Shown here in pieces: positions 1-5,849 of a DNA stretch of 7,201 bases. Under the pieces are notes generated by a model, which worked only from the letters and a program-made list of their open reading frames with translations, was not told the origin of the DNA and searched no databases. Within the stretch, counting starts at the first letter, position 1, and each line of letters begins with the position of its first letter. The translations under genes and the position numbers were made by a program. This DNA is from a bacterium (GTDB taxonomy: Bacteria; Vulcanimicrobiota; Xenobia; RGZZ01): contig JAJXVI010000111.1 of the NCBI GenBank assembly GCA_021782195.1, positions 1 to 7,201 on the forward strand, in the 5' to 3' direction.

Positions 1-1605
1 CCCTCCGTCGGTAAGCCAGGACTGTCGCTGCTTGTAGTCAACCTCGTAGTCCTCACCGGGCTTGAGGTCTTTCACGATCTCTGCGAACCGCTGATAGGCG
101 GACGTTGCCGGCTCGCTTACATCAGAGAGGATAAGTGGCGTGCGCGCCTCATCGATGAGAATTTCGTCAACCTCGTCGATCAGCGCAAAATTCGGCTCGC
201 GACACACCGCGTCTTCAGGGCGCCGCCCCATCTGGTCACGCAGATAGTCGAAACCCAGCGAATAGTTGGTCGCGTAGGTGATGTCTGCGTTGTAGGCAGC
301 CCGTTTTTCTTCGGTCTTGAGCGGGTCTTCGGGCACCACGCCGACACTGAGGCCGAGCCAGTTGTACAGCTTGCCCATGCTGTGTGCGTCACGCTCCGCG
401 AGCGTCTGGTTGACGGTCACCACGTGCACGCCCTTGCCCCCGAGCGCCTGCAGATAGACGGGCATCGTAGCGGTAAGGGTCTTGCCTTCGCCCGTGCCCA
501 TCTCCGCAATCTCACCCCTGCTCATTGCAATGCCACCCAGCACCTGCACGTCGAAGGGACGCATCCCCATGACGCGACGGGAGGACTCCCGCACCACGGC
601 GTAGGCCTCTGGGAGAACTGAGTCCAACGACTCCCCACCGGCGATGCGCGCTTTGAACTGCGCGGTCATGCCTTTCAGTTCGCCGTCACTCATCGCCTTG
701 AAGCGTGGCTCAAGCGCATTGATGGCCTCAAGCGTGGGGGACAACCGTACCGTATCATCGCCTTTGCCCACGACAGAGAGAAGGGAGTTACCAACCACGT
801 GCGCCGCGTGCGCCACGCGATGCGCGAAGGATGGGGCGAACGCCGAAGGTCCTGCGGACGCGGACGTCCCCCCGTTCGCAGCGCTCTCCGCGGACACGGC
901 CGGAGACGTCTCCGGGGACACGGACTGGGACGCTCCCGCGGCGGACACGGACTGGGACGCTTCCGCGATCGACGCACCAGGGCCAGCGTCGGAAAAGCTG
1001 GGACGACGCTGGGCAAGGTGCGTGGTCACGGAAGCCAGGACCTTCGCATACGCCTCGGGCCCCTCGGCACTTGCGCGGGTCAGTTCACGTTCCGCACCGA
1101 CGAAATCCGGATTGTAGTAGCGCTGTTCTCCGCTCTGTCCGGCGAACAGACGGTCAAGGTCTCCTCGCACACGGTCATTGTCGAACCCGCCTTGAGTCGG
1201 TGCGGAAGAAGCGCCTGAAGGAGCATCACCTGATGCGGGAGTCGCAAGCGACTGTCCCGCACGAGCCTGTGCGGCGGCGCGATGAAGGTCGGCGAGCGTC
1301 CAGGAGTGGTCGTCACCAAGCAGAAGGGAAGGCGCCCCGGACACGCTGCGCCCTCTCGAAGGCCCTGAAGGAACTTCCCCTGACTGCAACGCACACTCGA
1401 AGGCTTCGGCGGGCGCATCGGCAGTGGCCACTTCCGAAGATACCGGAGAATCGTCAGGCGCGAGTTGCGGCGCTACTGATTCAAAATGGTCAGAAGGAAG
1501 AGGAAGCGGGGTGGCTGGTTCCTCGGTCCCGGGACGTGGCGCCGTCGCACTTGCAAGCAATGGCAGTCTCGACGCTCCACCACCCGACTCTCTCACCCGA
1601 TCCAT
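1..1605 (-). CDS. secA: SecA-type preprotein translocase ATPase with long N-terminal extension (3' end cut by window edge)
   Basis: SecA is the cytoplasmic motor that drives unfolded preproteins through SecYEG using ATP. The 535 residues seen stay open to base 1. The SecA core starts near residue 270: INALEP (about 294-299), then MGTGEGKT with Walker A lysine K375, VNQTLAERD (398-406), GFDYLRDQM (about 449-457), and the Walker B stretch DEVDEILIDEARTPL (477-491). The preprotein-crosslinking domain begins after about residue 500 and the window ends inside it. Aligned by motif to E. coli SecA, K375 matches K108, so about 267 residues are extra. These are mostly low-complexity Ala/Ser/Pro/Gly, with two more ordered-looking islands (about 96-115 and 136-200). 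The ATG at 1605 follows GGGAGG by 9 nt; no other Met occurs before the core, and a GTG at 798 has no Shine-Dalgarno. Motif drift suggests an accessory SecA, but the C-terminus is not visible. Confidence 0.93.
   Translation of the reverse strand, partial: MDRVRESGGGASRLPLLASATAPRPGTEEPATPLPLPSDHFESVAPQLAPDDSPVSSEVATADAPAEAFECALQSGEVPSGPSRGRSVSGAPSLLLGDDHSWTLADLHRAAAQARAGQSLATPASGDAPSGASSAPTQGGFDNDRVRGDLDRLFAGQSGEQRYYNPDFVGAERELTRASAEGPEAYAKVLASVTTHLAQRRPSFSDAGPGASIAEASQSVSAAGASQSVSPETSPAVSAESAANGGTSASAGPSAFAPSFAHRVAHAAHVVGNSLLSVVGKGDDTVRLSPTLEAINALEPRFKAMSDGELKGMTAQFKARIAGGESLDSVLPEAYAVVRESSRRVMGMRPFDVQVLGGIAMSRGEIAEMGTGEGKTLTATMPVYLQALGGKGVHVVTVNQTLAERDAHSMGKLYNWLGLSVGVVPEDPLKTEEKRAAYNADITYATNYSLGFDYLRDQMGRRPEDAVCREPNFALIDEVDEILIDEARTPLILSDVSEPATSAYQRFAEIVKDLKPGEDYEVDYKQRQSWLTDGG
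892..961 (-). repeat. Degenerate 24/27-bp in-frame tandem repeat in the SecA extension
   Basis: A 19-bp segment reading GGACACGGACTGGGACGCT on the plus strand occurs exactly at 916-934 and again at 943-961, a 27-bp period. A weaker third copy begins with GGACACGG at 892, 24 bp earlier. Both spacings are multiples of three. In the minus-strand frame the unit encodes Ala-Ser-Gln-Ser-Val-Ser, twice at a 9-residue period (about residues 216-230), followed by a related Ala-Val-Ser-Ala stretch. This points to slippage or duplication inside a disordered linker just before the motor. Confidence 0.7.
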
Positions 1606-1709
1606 GCTGGGTTGCCTCCCACCTCGCACGTGTCCGCAGCACAGGCGTGTGCGCGTCTTCAATGCTCACTTCCACCGGTGACCGTCGCATACGGGCACAC
1701 AGTAACCGA
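1606..1709 (-). promoter_or_regulatory. 5' leader of secA
   Basis: About 95-100 nt separate the predicted transcription start (near 1703) from the ATG at 1605. I see a small possible hairpin with arms GCACA and TGTGC around a GGCG loop, and the Shine-Dalgarno site. I recognise no riboswitch or upstream coding sequence. Confidence 0.35.
1615..1620 (-). promoter_or_regulatory. Ribosome binding site of secA
   Basis: GGGAGG on the minus strand lies 9 nt before the ATG at 1605. It is the main support for starting SecA at the beginning of its long extension rather than near the conserved core. Confidence 0.75.
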
Positions 1710-1718
1710 ATTATAGCA
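1710..1718 (-). promoter_or_regulatory. Extended -10 promoter upstream of secA
   Basis: Read on the minus strand, the site is TGCTATAAT: a perfect TATAAT hexamer with an upstream TGN element, the extended -10 form used by housekeeping sigma factors. The hexamer 17 bp upstream (CGGCAT, 1738-1733) is a poor -35, which the TGN element could offset. It would start transcription near 1703. This gives SecA its own promoter, independent of the SEC-C gene upstream. Confidence 0.6.
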
Positions 1719-1767
1719 CGACGGGCGGGCGCATGCCGGTTAACGAGGTGTAACAATCCGGCCAGCC

Positions 1768-1782
1768 CTCACGAACCGTGAG
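1768..1782. repeat. Perfect 6-3-6 inverted repeat upstream of the secA promoter
   Basis: CTCACG, a 3-base spacer AAC, then CGTGAG form a perfect palindrome centred at 1775, about 60 bp upstream of the secA -10. It lies between the end of the SEC-C gene and the promoter. It could be an operator for a dimeric regulator or a short hairpin in the SEC-C transcript. No T-run follows on either strand, so it is not a standard terminator. Confidence 0.35.
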
Positions 1783-1849
1783 ACGGACCCAGTGCGACCA
1801 CGTGCAGCGCCCGGCCAGCGCAACACCCGAAATGCCGAGGCGTACGAGC

Positions 1850-2338
1850 TCAGCGCCGCCCGTGACACTTCTTGTACTTTACTCCGCTCCCGCACGAACA
1901 GGGGTCATTACGTCCCACTTTGGGTTGCTCACGCACCATTGTCTTCGGCTTTACCAGTTCTCCATCACTGAAGTACCAGCGCCCCTCGATCTTTCGAAAC
2001 GTCGCACGCTCGTGGTGACGGGCTGACTGCCCACCCATGCGGTATTTTGCAACGAACTCGACCACCCCGTCGGTGTCTTCCGACCCGCCCCGCTCGCTGG
2101 CCAGCACATCGAATCCGTCCCATTTCGACTCTTGAGACCATTTCTCCACGAAGGAGCGGTCCTGACTGCCCACAGTCTCGGGATCGTGCGTCTCCATGAT
2201 GTAGTCGACGTTTCCGAGCACGAAGGCCGCATAACGCGAACGCATCAACTGTTCAGCTGACTCGGGCCGCTGCTCTCCCGACAGAAAACGGCCACAGCAC
2301 TCCTCGGTACCGGGCTCGAGACCACAGACACAGGGCAT
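1850..2338 (-). CDS. YchJ/UPF0225-family protein with SEC-C zinc motif
   Basis: This 162-residue protein has the YchJ layout. A Cys-rich start (CVCG at 3-6, CC at 14-15) leads to the signature [13 protein letters not shown] (27-39), then an NTF2-like middle domain. It ends in a SEC-C motif (about 141-160) with zinc ligands C147, C149, C158 and H159. SEC-C motifs also end many SecA proteins, where they bind zinc and SecB; the job of stand-alone YchJ proteins is not established. I chose the ATG at 2338 because GGAGG sits 7 nt upstream and the family normally starts just before the first Cys pair. The longer frame from 2452 adds 38 residues unlike the family. The gene lies 244 bp upstream of secA on the same strand, and I see no terminator between them. 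Confidence 0.9.
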   Translation of the reverse strand: MPCVCGLEPGTEECCGRFLSGEQRPESAEQLMRSRYAAFVLGNVDYIMETHDPETVGSQDRSFVEKWSQESKWDGFDVLASERGGSEDTDGVVEFVAKYRMGGQSARHHERATFRKIEGRWYFSDGELVKPKTMVREQPKVGRNDPCSCGSGVKYKKCHGRR

Positions 2339-2345
2339 CTTCAAT

Positions 2346-2350
2346 CCTCC
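2346..2350 (-). promoter_or_regulatory. Ribosome binding site fixing the YchJ-family start
   Basis: GGAGG on the minus strand, 7 nt before the ATG at 2338. The upstream in-frame ATG at 2452 has no comparable site, so this decides the start. Confidence 0.8.
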
Positions 2351-2533
2351 GGGTTCAATACGGACCGCCATCTGTGCGATCCGGGTCCCCATCGACGCGT
2401 CGGCGAGCCCTCCAGTAGAGCCGGCCATTCGACGCCTCATCCGGACCGCCATGTTTCCGCGTCAGAAGTCAGGTCCCTCCCGCGTTGGAATGGGCGCTGC
2501 AGGCTATCGTCTCGGCAGCCCGCATACGCGAGG

Positions 2534-2559
2534 GGCGCTCCCTCACAGTGGGGTGCGCC
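2534..2559. repeat. GC-rich hairpin in the kinase/YchJ gap
   Basis: On the minus strand GGCGC-A-CCC pairs with GGG-A-GCGCC around an 8-nt loop, giving 8 base pairs with one A-A mismatch. No T-run follows on either strand. It could act as a transcript-end or processing structure for the kinase mRNA, but could also be chance in GC-rich DNA. Confidence 0.35.
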
Positions 2560-2657
2560 ACGTTCCGGTATCCGCACCCATCATTCCTGGCAACCACCCG
2601 CTCGGAGACAGGCAACGTCGCCGTGGGGGTAGCCGTGCAGGCTTCCCTGGCGTCCCT

Positions 2658-4595
2658 TTACCGGTCAGTGCGGCGGCGTCCTTTCTGGCGCAGCGGCAAC
2701 TCGATGATGAAGCTCGTGCCCTCACCCACCTTGCTCTCCACGCGAATCGTACCGTGGTGAGCGTCCACGATTTCCTTCACGATGGCAAGACCGATGCCGC
2801 TCCCACCCGACTTGCGTCCCCCCTTCTCGCTACCACGAAAGAATCGCTCAAACAGGAACGGCACCTCGTCGGCCGGAATGCCAGGACCCGAGTCACCCAC
2901 CGTGAGCACAAGATGCTCGGGCGTCGCCTCCGCTTTCAGACAGACCCGCGTCTGGGGAGGCGAGTACTTGAAGGCGTTGTCAACGAGGTTGATGACGACC
3001 TCCTTGAAACGATCTGCGTCGGCCAGAAGCACGGGGAGCGTCGACGGAGTGTCGAACTTCAACAGCACGTCATACTTGGCGGCCTGTGGAAGAAGTTGCC
3101 GATAGGTCTCCTTGAGAACGTCGAGCGGGTCGCAGAAGCTGAGATTCATCTGGGTACGCTTGCTTCGCAAGCGTGCTAGATTGAGCACATCGTCCACGAG
3201 ACGAGCGAGCCGGTCGCTCTCGCGATCGATGTAGTCGAGGTATCGCTTCCACTCGCCGGTGATTCCGGGGCTCTTCAGCAGCGTCACCACGAACCCCTTG
3301 ATGATGGTCAGGGGCGTCTTGAGCTCGTGAGAGACATTCCCGAGAAACTGGTTGCGTGCAATCTCGAGCTGCCGAAGACTCGTAATATCGCGAAACAGCA
3401 CGAGCGCTTCCGCTTCCTCGTCAGAGGTGAGACGCCCGTGACTGGTCCCGATCGGAATTGCGTTGACGTTGAACTCCTTCTCCCCAAGCTGCATCTCGCG
3501 AGTCACCACGTCTCCTGATGTGAGACACGCTTTCACCAGTTCGCCGACATTGTTCGGCCTGGTCACGGCAAACAGGTTGTTTCCCACCAGACGAGACATG
3601 AAAATGCTACGCGTCGCAGGTTCCGGAACGACCGGCCCCTCGTCAGGGTCGCCGGGCTCTGCCGCCTCTTCGGGAGCTTGCACCCCAACCGTTGACTCGG
3701 AAGGCTCGTTGGCATCTGACGACGGACCGACGGTGACCTCGATAGAGCGCCGGTACGCTCCGTAGTCCGCAATGATGCGCCCGGCAACCGAGTTCGCGAA
3801 CGTCACGATACCCCCGGCACGAACCGTCACCACCCCGTCGACCATCGACGATAAAATGGCGTCAAGCTTGTTCTTCTCTGCCGTCACGCTGTCGATATTG
3901 CGCTGAATCTCCTCGGCCAGTGAGTTGATGGTGCGCCCCAGTTCACCGATCTCGTCTTCCGCTTCCACGGGCGCACGCACCCCCAGGTTCCCACTGGCAA
4001 GCCCCGCCGCAACCTCTCGAACCCGCGCAACCGGGCGAAGCACGCGACGACTCAGGAACGCAGCCAAAAGCATGGCAAGGGCTGTGAGGACGCCTCCCAC
4101 GGCGGCAAATGAGAGTTGCAGACGGCGTAGATCGCGATGCATGTCGGGCCATCCAAGCTCACAGTCAAGGTACCCCACGACCTTTCCACGCACCAACAGC
4201 GGTCGGCTCAGGTGCAGGCCGCGAGCGGTCTTCCAGAACGTGCCTGACGGGGCCCCCATCGCATGACGTGCAATCTCCGACACACCCTCACTCGCGCGAC
4301 GCCCCTCACTCGTCGACACGCATTCCCGTCCACGGGCATCAAACAGGGTCATCAGCGCGGAGTCCTTCGCTCCTCTTGCCTGACACCATCGGTTGAGCAT
4401 GTCAAGCGGCACACGACCGCCCACGGCGTCTACGACCGCCTGGGCATCCTGGACACACGCCGCCAGCCGCTGCTGTCGGCCCTTCACCGCGTTGAGCACA
4501 AGCACGGAGAAGAAAATGCTGCCCACGAGGGCCAGGGTCAGCATGATGAGCAAGAAGTAGGAGGCGAAAAGACGAACCCGAATCCCGTTGAGCAT
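2658..4595 (-). CDS. Membrane sensor histidine kinase (PhoR/WalK-like), HAMP-PAS-HisKA-HATPase
   Basis: This 645-residue inner-membrane kinase should autophosphorylate on His and pass the phosphate to a response regulator. Order: TM1 (about 10-34); an extracytoplasmic domain (about 35-158) resembling the Cache/PAS-like sensors of PhoR-type kinases; TM2 (about 161-181); HAMP (about 182-234); PAS (about 240-400); HisKA with H423 in VSHELKTPL; and a HATPase with N-box N540, G1 DSGPGI (568-573), F-box FERFF (582-586) and G2 GGSGIGL (597-603). All catalytic boxes look intact. The PAS is split by an acidic, Pro-rich insert (about 291-328). Cysteines 47, 71, 92 and 145 fall in the extracytoplasmic part. 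The start follows AAGGA by 11 nt, and an in-frame TGA lies 18 nt upstream. No response regulator is adjacent in the window, so its partner and signal are unknown. Confidence 0.96.
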   Translation of the reverse strand: MLNGIRVRLFASYFLLIMLTLALVGSIFFSVLVLNAVKGRQQRLAACVQDAQAVVDAVGGRVPLDMLNRWCQARGAKDSALMTLFDARGRECVSTSEGRRASEGVSEIARHAMGAPSGTFWKTARGLHLSRPLLVRGKVVGYLDCELGWPDMHRDLRRLQLSFAAVGGVLTALAMLLAAFLSRRVLRPVARVREVAAGLASGNLGVRAPVEAEDEIGELGRTINSLAEEIQRNIDSVTAEKNKLDAILSSMVDGVVTVRAGGIVTFANSVAGRIIADYGAYRRSIEVTVGPSSDANEPSESTVGVQAPEEAAEPGDPDEGPVVPEPATRSIFMSRLVGNNLFAVTRPNNVGELVKACLTSGDVVTREMQLGEKEFNVNAIPIGTSHGRLTSDEEAEALVLFRDITSLRQLEIARNQFLGNVSHELKTPLTIIKGFVVTLLKSPGITGEWKRYLDYIDRESDRLARLVDDVLNLARLRSKRTQMNLSFCDPLDVLKETYRQLLPQAAKYDVLLKFDTPSTLPVLLADADRFKEVVINLVDNAFKYSPPQTRVCLKAEATPEHLVLTVGDSGPGIPADEVPFLFERFFRGSEKGGRKSGGSGIGLAIVKEIVDAHHGTIRVESKVGEGTSFIIELPLRQKGRRRTDR

Positions 4596-4630
4596 CCCGA
4601 ACGTATTCCTTCACTCGCGCTCTTGCTTCC

Positions 4631-4659
4631 TTTACTCTCGGTCGGGTTTCTGATATAAC
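4631..4659 (+). promoter_or_regulatory. Promoter of the aldo/keto reductase-radical SAM operon
   Basis: TTTACT (4631-4636) matches the -35 consensus at 4 of 6 positions and lies 17 bp before TATAAC (4654-4659). TGA directly before the hexamer forms an extended -10. Transcription would start near 4666, leaving a leader of about 55 nt before the GTG at 4721. The opposite strand of this -10 reads GTTATATC, so the kinase promoter may overlap it, though I see no good -35 for that direction. Confidence 0.6.
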
Positions 4660-4709
4660 GCATTGGGCGCCGCAAAGCCTGGGACACGGCCAACCCGCAC
4701 TATCCGCAT

Positions 4710-4713
4710 GGAG
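4710..4713 (+). promoter_or_regulatory. Ribosome binding site fixing the GTG start of the aldo/keto reductase
   Basis: GGAG lies 7 nt before the GTG at 4721. The ATG at 4708 is out of frame. The resulting N-terminus, ELRRLGRTEMKVS, matches the usual beginning of this family, which supports GTG. Confidence 0.75.
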
Positions 4714-4720
4714 TTGATTC

Positions 4721-5839
4721 GTGGAACTGCGCCGTCTGGGACGCACCGAAATGAAGGTCTCAACCGTCAGCCTGGGTGGCATGGGCGTCATCTCCAAGCA
4801 TCACAAGACGCTCGACGATGCAACCCGTGTGATCCACACTGCGCTGGACCGAGGCATCAACCTCGTTGAAACCGCCCGCGGTTACTTCGACTCCGAGAAG
4901 ATCATCGGCGAGGTCATGAAGACTCGTCGGCACGAGACCTATCTCGCAAGCAAGTCGTACCTGCGCTCGTCGAAACGTTGCGAGCAACAGATCATCGAAA
5001 GTCTCACAAACTTCGGCACGAAGAAGATCGACCTCTACCAGATTCACCACGTGCAGTACGAGTACGAACTCGAACAGGTACTTGGCAAGGGTGGCGCGAT
5101 GGAGGCCATTCGCAGCTACCAGCGCCAGGGGCTCATCGACCACGTGGGCATCACCTCCCATCACCCGCGCATCCTTGCCCAGGCGCTCGAAACCGACGCC
5201 TTCGACGTGGTTCAGTTTCCCTTCTCGGTGGTGGAGCGTGATCACTACAAGGAACTCGAACCCATTGCGCGACGGCGTGACATCGGCATCATCGCCATGA
5301 AGGTACTCAGTGGTGGCAACCTTCAGAACGTGTCCACCGCCATCAAGTACGTGCTCAGCCACGACATCAGCACCGCGGTCCTCGGAGCGAGCAACGTGGA
5401 ACAGGTTCTTGCCGACTGTGAGGCCGCCGACTCATTCACCCAGTTGACCGACGAAGAAAAAGACCAGCTGGCCGAGGAAGCCGACCGGCTTCCGGAGAAT
5501 TTCTGTCGACGATGTCGCTATTGCGAGCCGGTCTGCCCGGCCGAAATTCCGATTTCCGACATCTTCCGCGTCGAAAACTACCTGATACTCAACGCAACCT
5601 ACGCGCGCAACGAGTATCGCACGTTCAAGGCCAACTCGACGCACTGCATTGAGTGCGGCGAGTGCGAAAACATCTGTCCCTACGACCTGCCCGTCGTAGA
5701 CGACCTGAGGCGTGCCCACTCCCGACTCAACAAAGGACGTCTGGAAGATCTGGCCGTGAACACCCTGCGCAAGGTTCGCCTCTATGACGTGGCACGCAAA
5801 CTGTACTTCGACCTCGGCGGCAATCTGCCGGAACGATAA
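4721..5839 (+). CDS. Aldo/keto reductase with C-terminal double [4Fe-4S] ferredoxin domain
   Basis: The 372-residue protein is a cytoplasmic oxidoreductase of the COG1453-like branch that joins an aldo/keto reductase barrel to ferredoxin motifs. The barrel spans about 1-255. The usual Asp-Tyr-Lys-His tetrad maps to E50, Y55 (ETARGY), K78 and H109 (YQIHH), so the first position is Glu, not Asp. The C-terminal part holds two CxxCxxCxxxCP motifs, C262/C265/C268/C272 and C309/C312/C315/C319, each fit to bind a [4Fe-4S] cluster. The clusters suggest electrons pass to or from a ferredoxin or partner enzyme, possibly as well as NAD(P)H; the substrate is not predictable. It is the first gene of an operon, with its stop 10 bp before the radical SAM start. 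Divergent from the histidine kinase. Confidence 0.95.
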   Translation: MELRRLGRTEMKVSTVSLGGMGVISKHHKTLDDATRVIHTALDRGINLVETARGYFDSEKIIGEVMKTRRHETYLASKSYLRSSKRCEQQIIESLTNFGTKKIDLYQIHHVQYEYELEQVLGKGGAMEAIRSYQRQGLIDHVGITSHHPRILAQALETDAFDVVQFPFSVVERDHYKELEPIARRRDIGIIAMKVLSGGNLQNVSTAIKYVLSHDISTAVLGASNVEQVLADCEAADSFTQLTDEEKDQLAEEADRLPENFCRRCRYCEPVCPAEIPISDIFRVENYLILNATYARNEYRTFKANSTHCIECGECENICPYDLPVVDDLRRAHSRLNKGRLEDLAVNTLRKVRLYDVARKLYFDLGGNLPER

Positions 5840-5845
5840 AGGAGG
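5838..5845 (+). promoter_or_regulatory. Ribosome binding site of the radical SAM gene, overlapping the upstream stop
   Basis: AAAGGAGG overlaps the TAA stop of the aldo/keto reductase (5837-5839) and lies 4 nt before the ATG at 5850. This is a near-perfect anti-16S match and supports translational coupling of the two genes. Confidence 0.8.
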
Positions 5846-5849
5846 CTGG

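Larger units (their letters stand above)
2339..2657. other. 319-bp gap between kinase and YchJ-family gene; no defensible gene
   Basis: Reading frames cross this stretch on both strands, but none has a recognisable domain, and those reaching past it are antisense or out-of-frame shadows of the kinase. I see no tRNA, no T-run terminator after the kinase stop and no good promoter for the YchJ-family gene. It contains a strong hairpin (2534-2559) and an 11-bp direct repeat CGGACCGCCAT at 2361-2371 and 2442-2452. On the minus strand this explains why two ATG codons in the upstream extension are both followed by Ala-Val-Arg. Confidence 0.5.

Noticed and set aside
644..1218. Two overlapping plus-strand frames of 157 and 139 codons, one with an Asp/Ala repeat
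   Set aside because: They are antisense to secA. The repeat is the mirror of the Ala-Ser-Gln-Ser-Val-Ser repeat in the real frame, and I see no good start site.
831..1781. A 316-residue plus-strand open frame antisense to the SecA extension
   Set aside because: It is Arg- and Pro-rich with no recognisable domain. Minus-strand coding here has a promoter, a strong ribosome binding site and continuity into SecA, and long antisense frames are common in GC-rich genes.
1606..1849. Possible tRNA or rho-independent terminator in the secA upstream gap
   Set aside because: There is no T-loop consensus, no cloverleaf and no T-run after any hairpin.
2361..2452. 11-bp direct repeat CGGACCGCCAT, 81 bp apart, considered as an attachment site or mobile-element scar
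   Set aside because: It is too short, and no integrase, element or target duplication is present; chance or a small local duplication is enough.
2451..3179. A 242-codon plus-strand frame spanning the gap and the kinase 3' end
   Set aside because: Most of it is antisense to the kinase catalytic domain and no family is recognisable.
4760..5362. A 200-codon minus-strand frame inside the aldo/keto reductase
   Set aside because: It is an antisense shadow of a gene with clear catalytic and cluster motifs.
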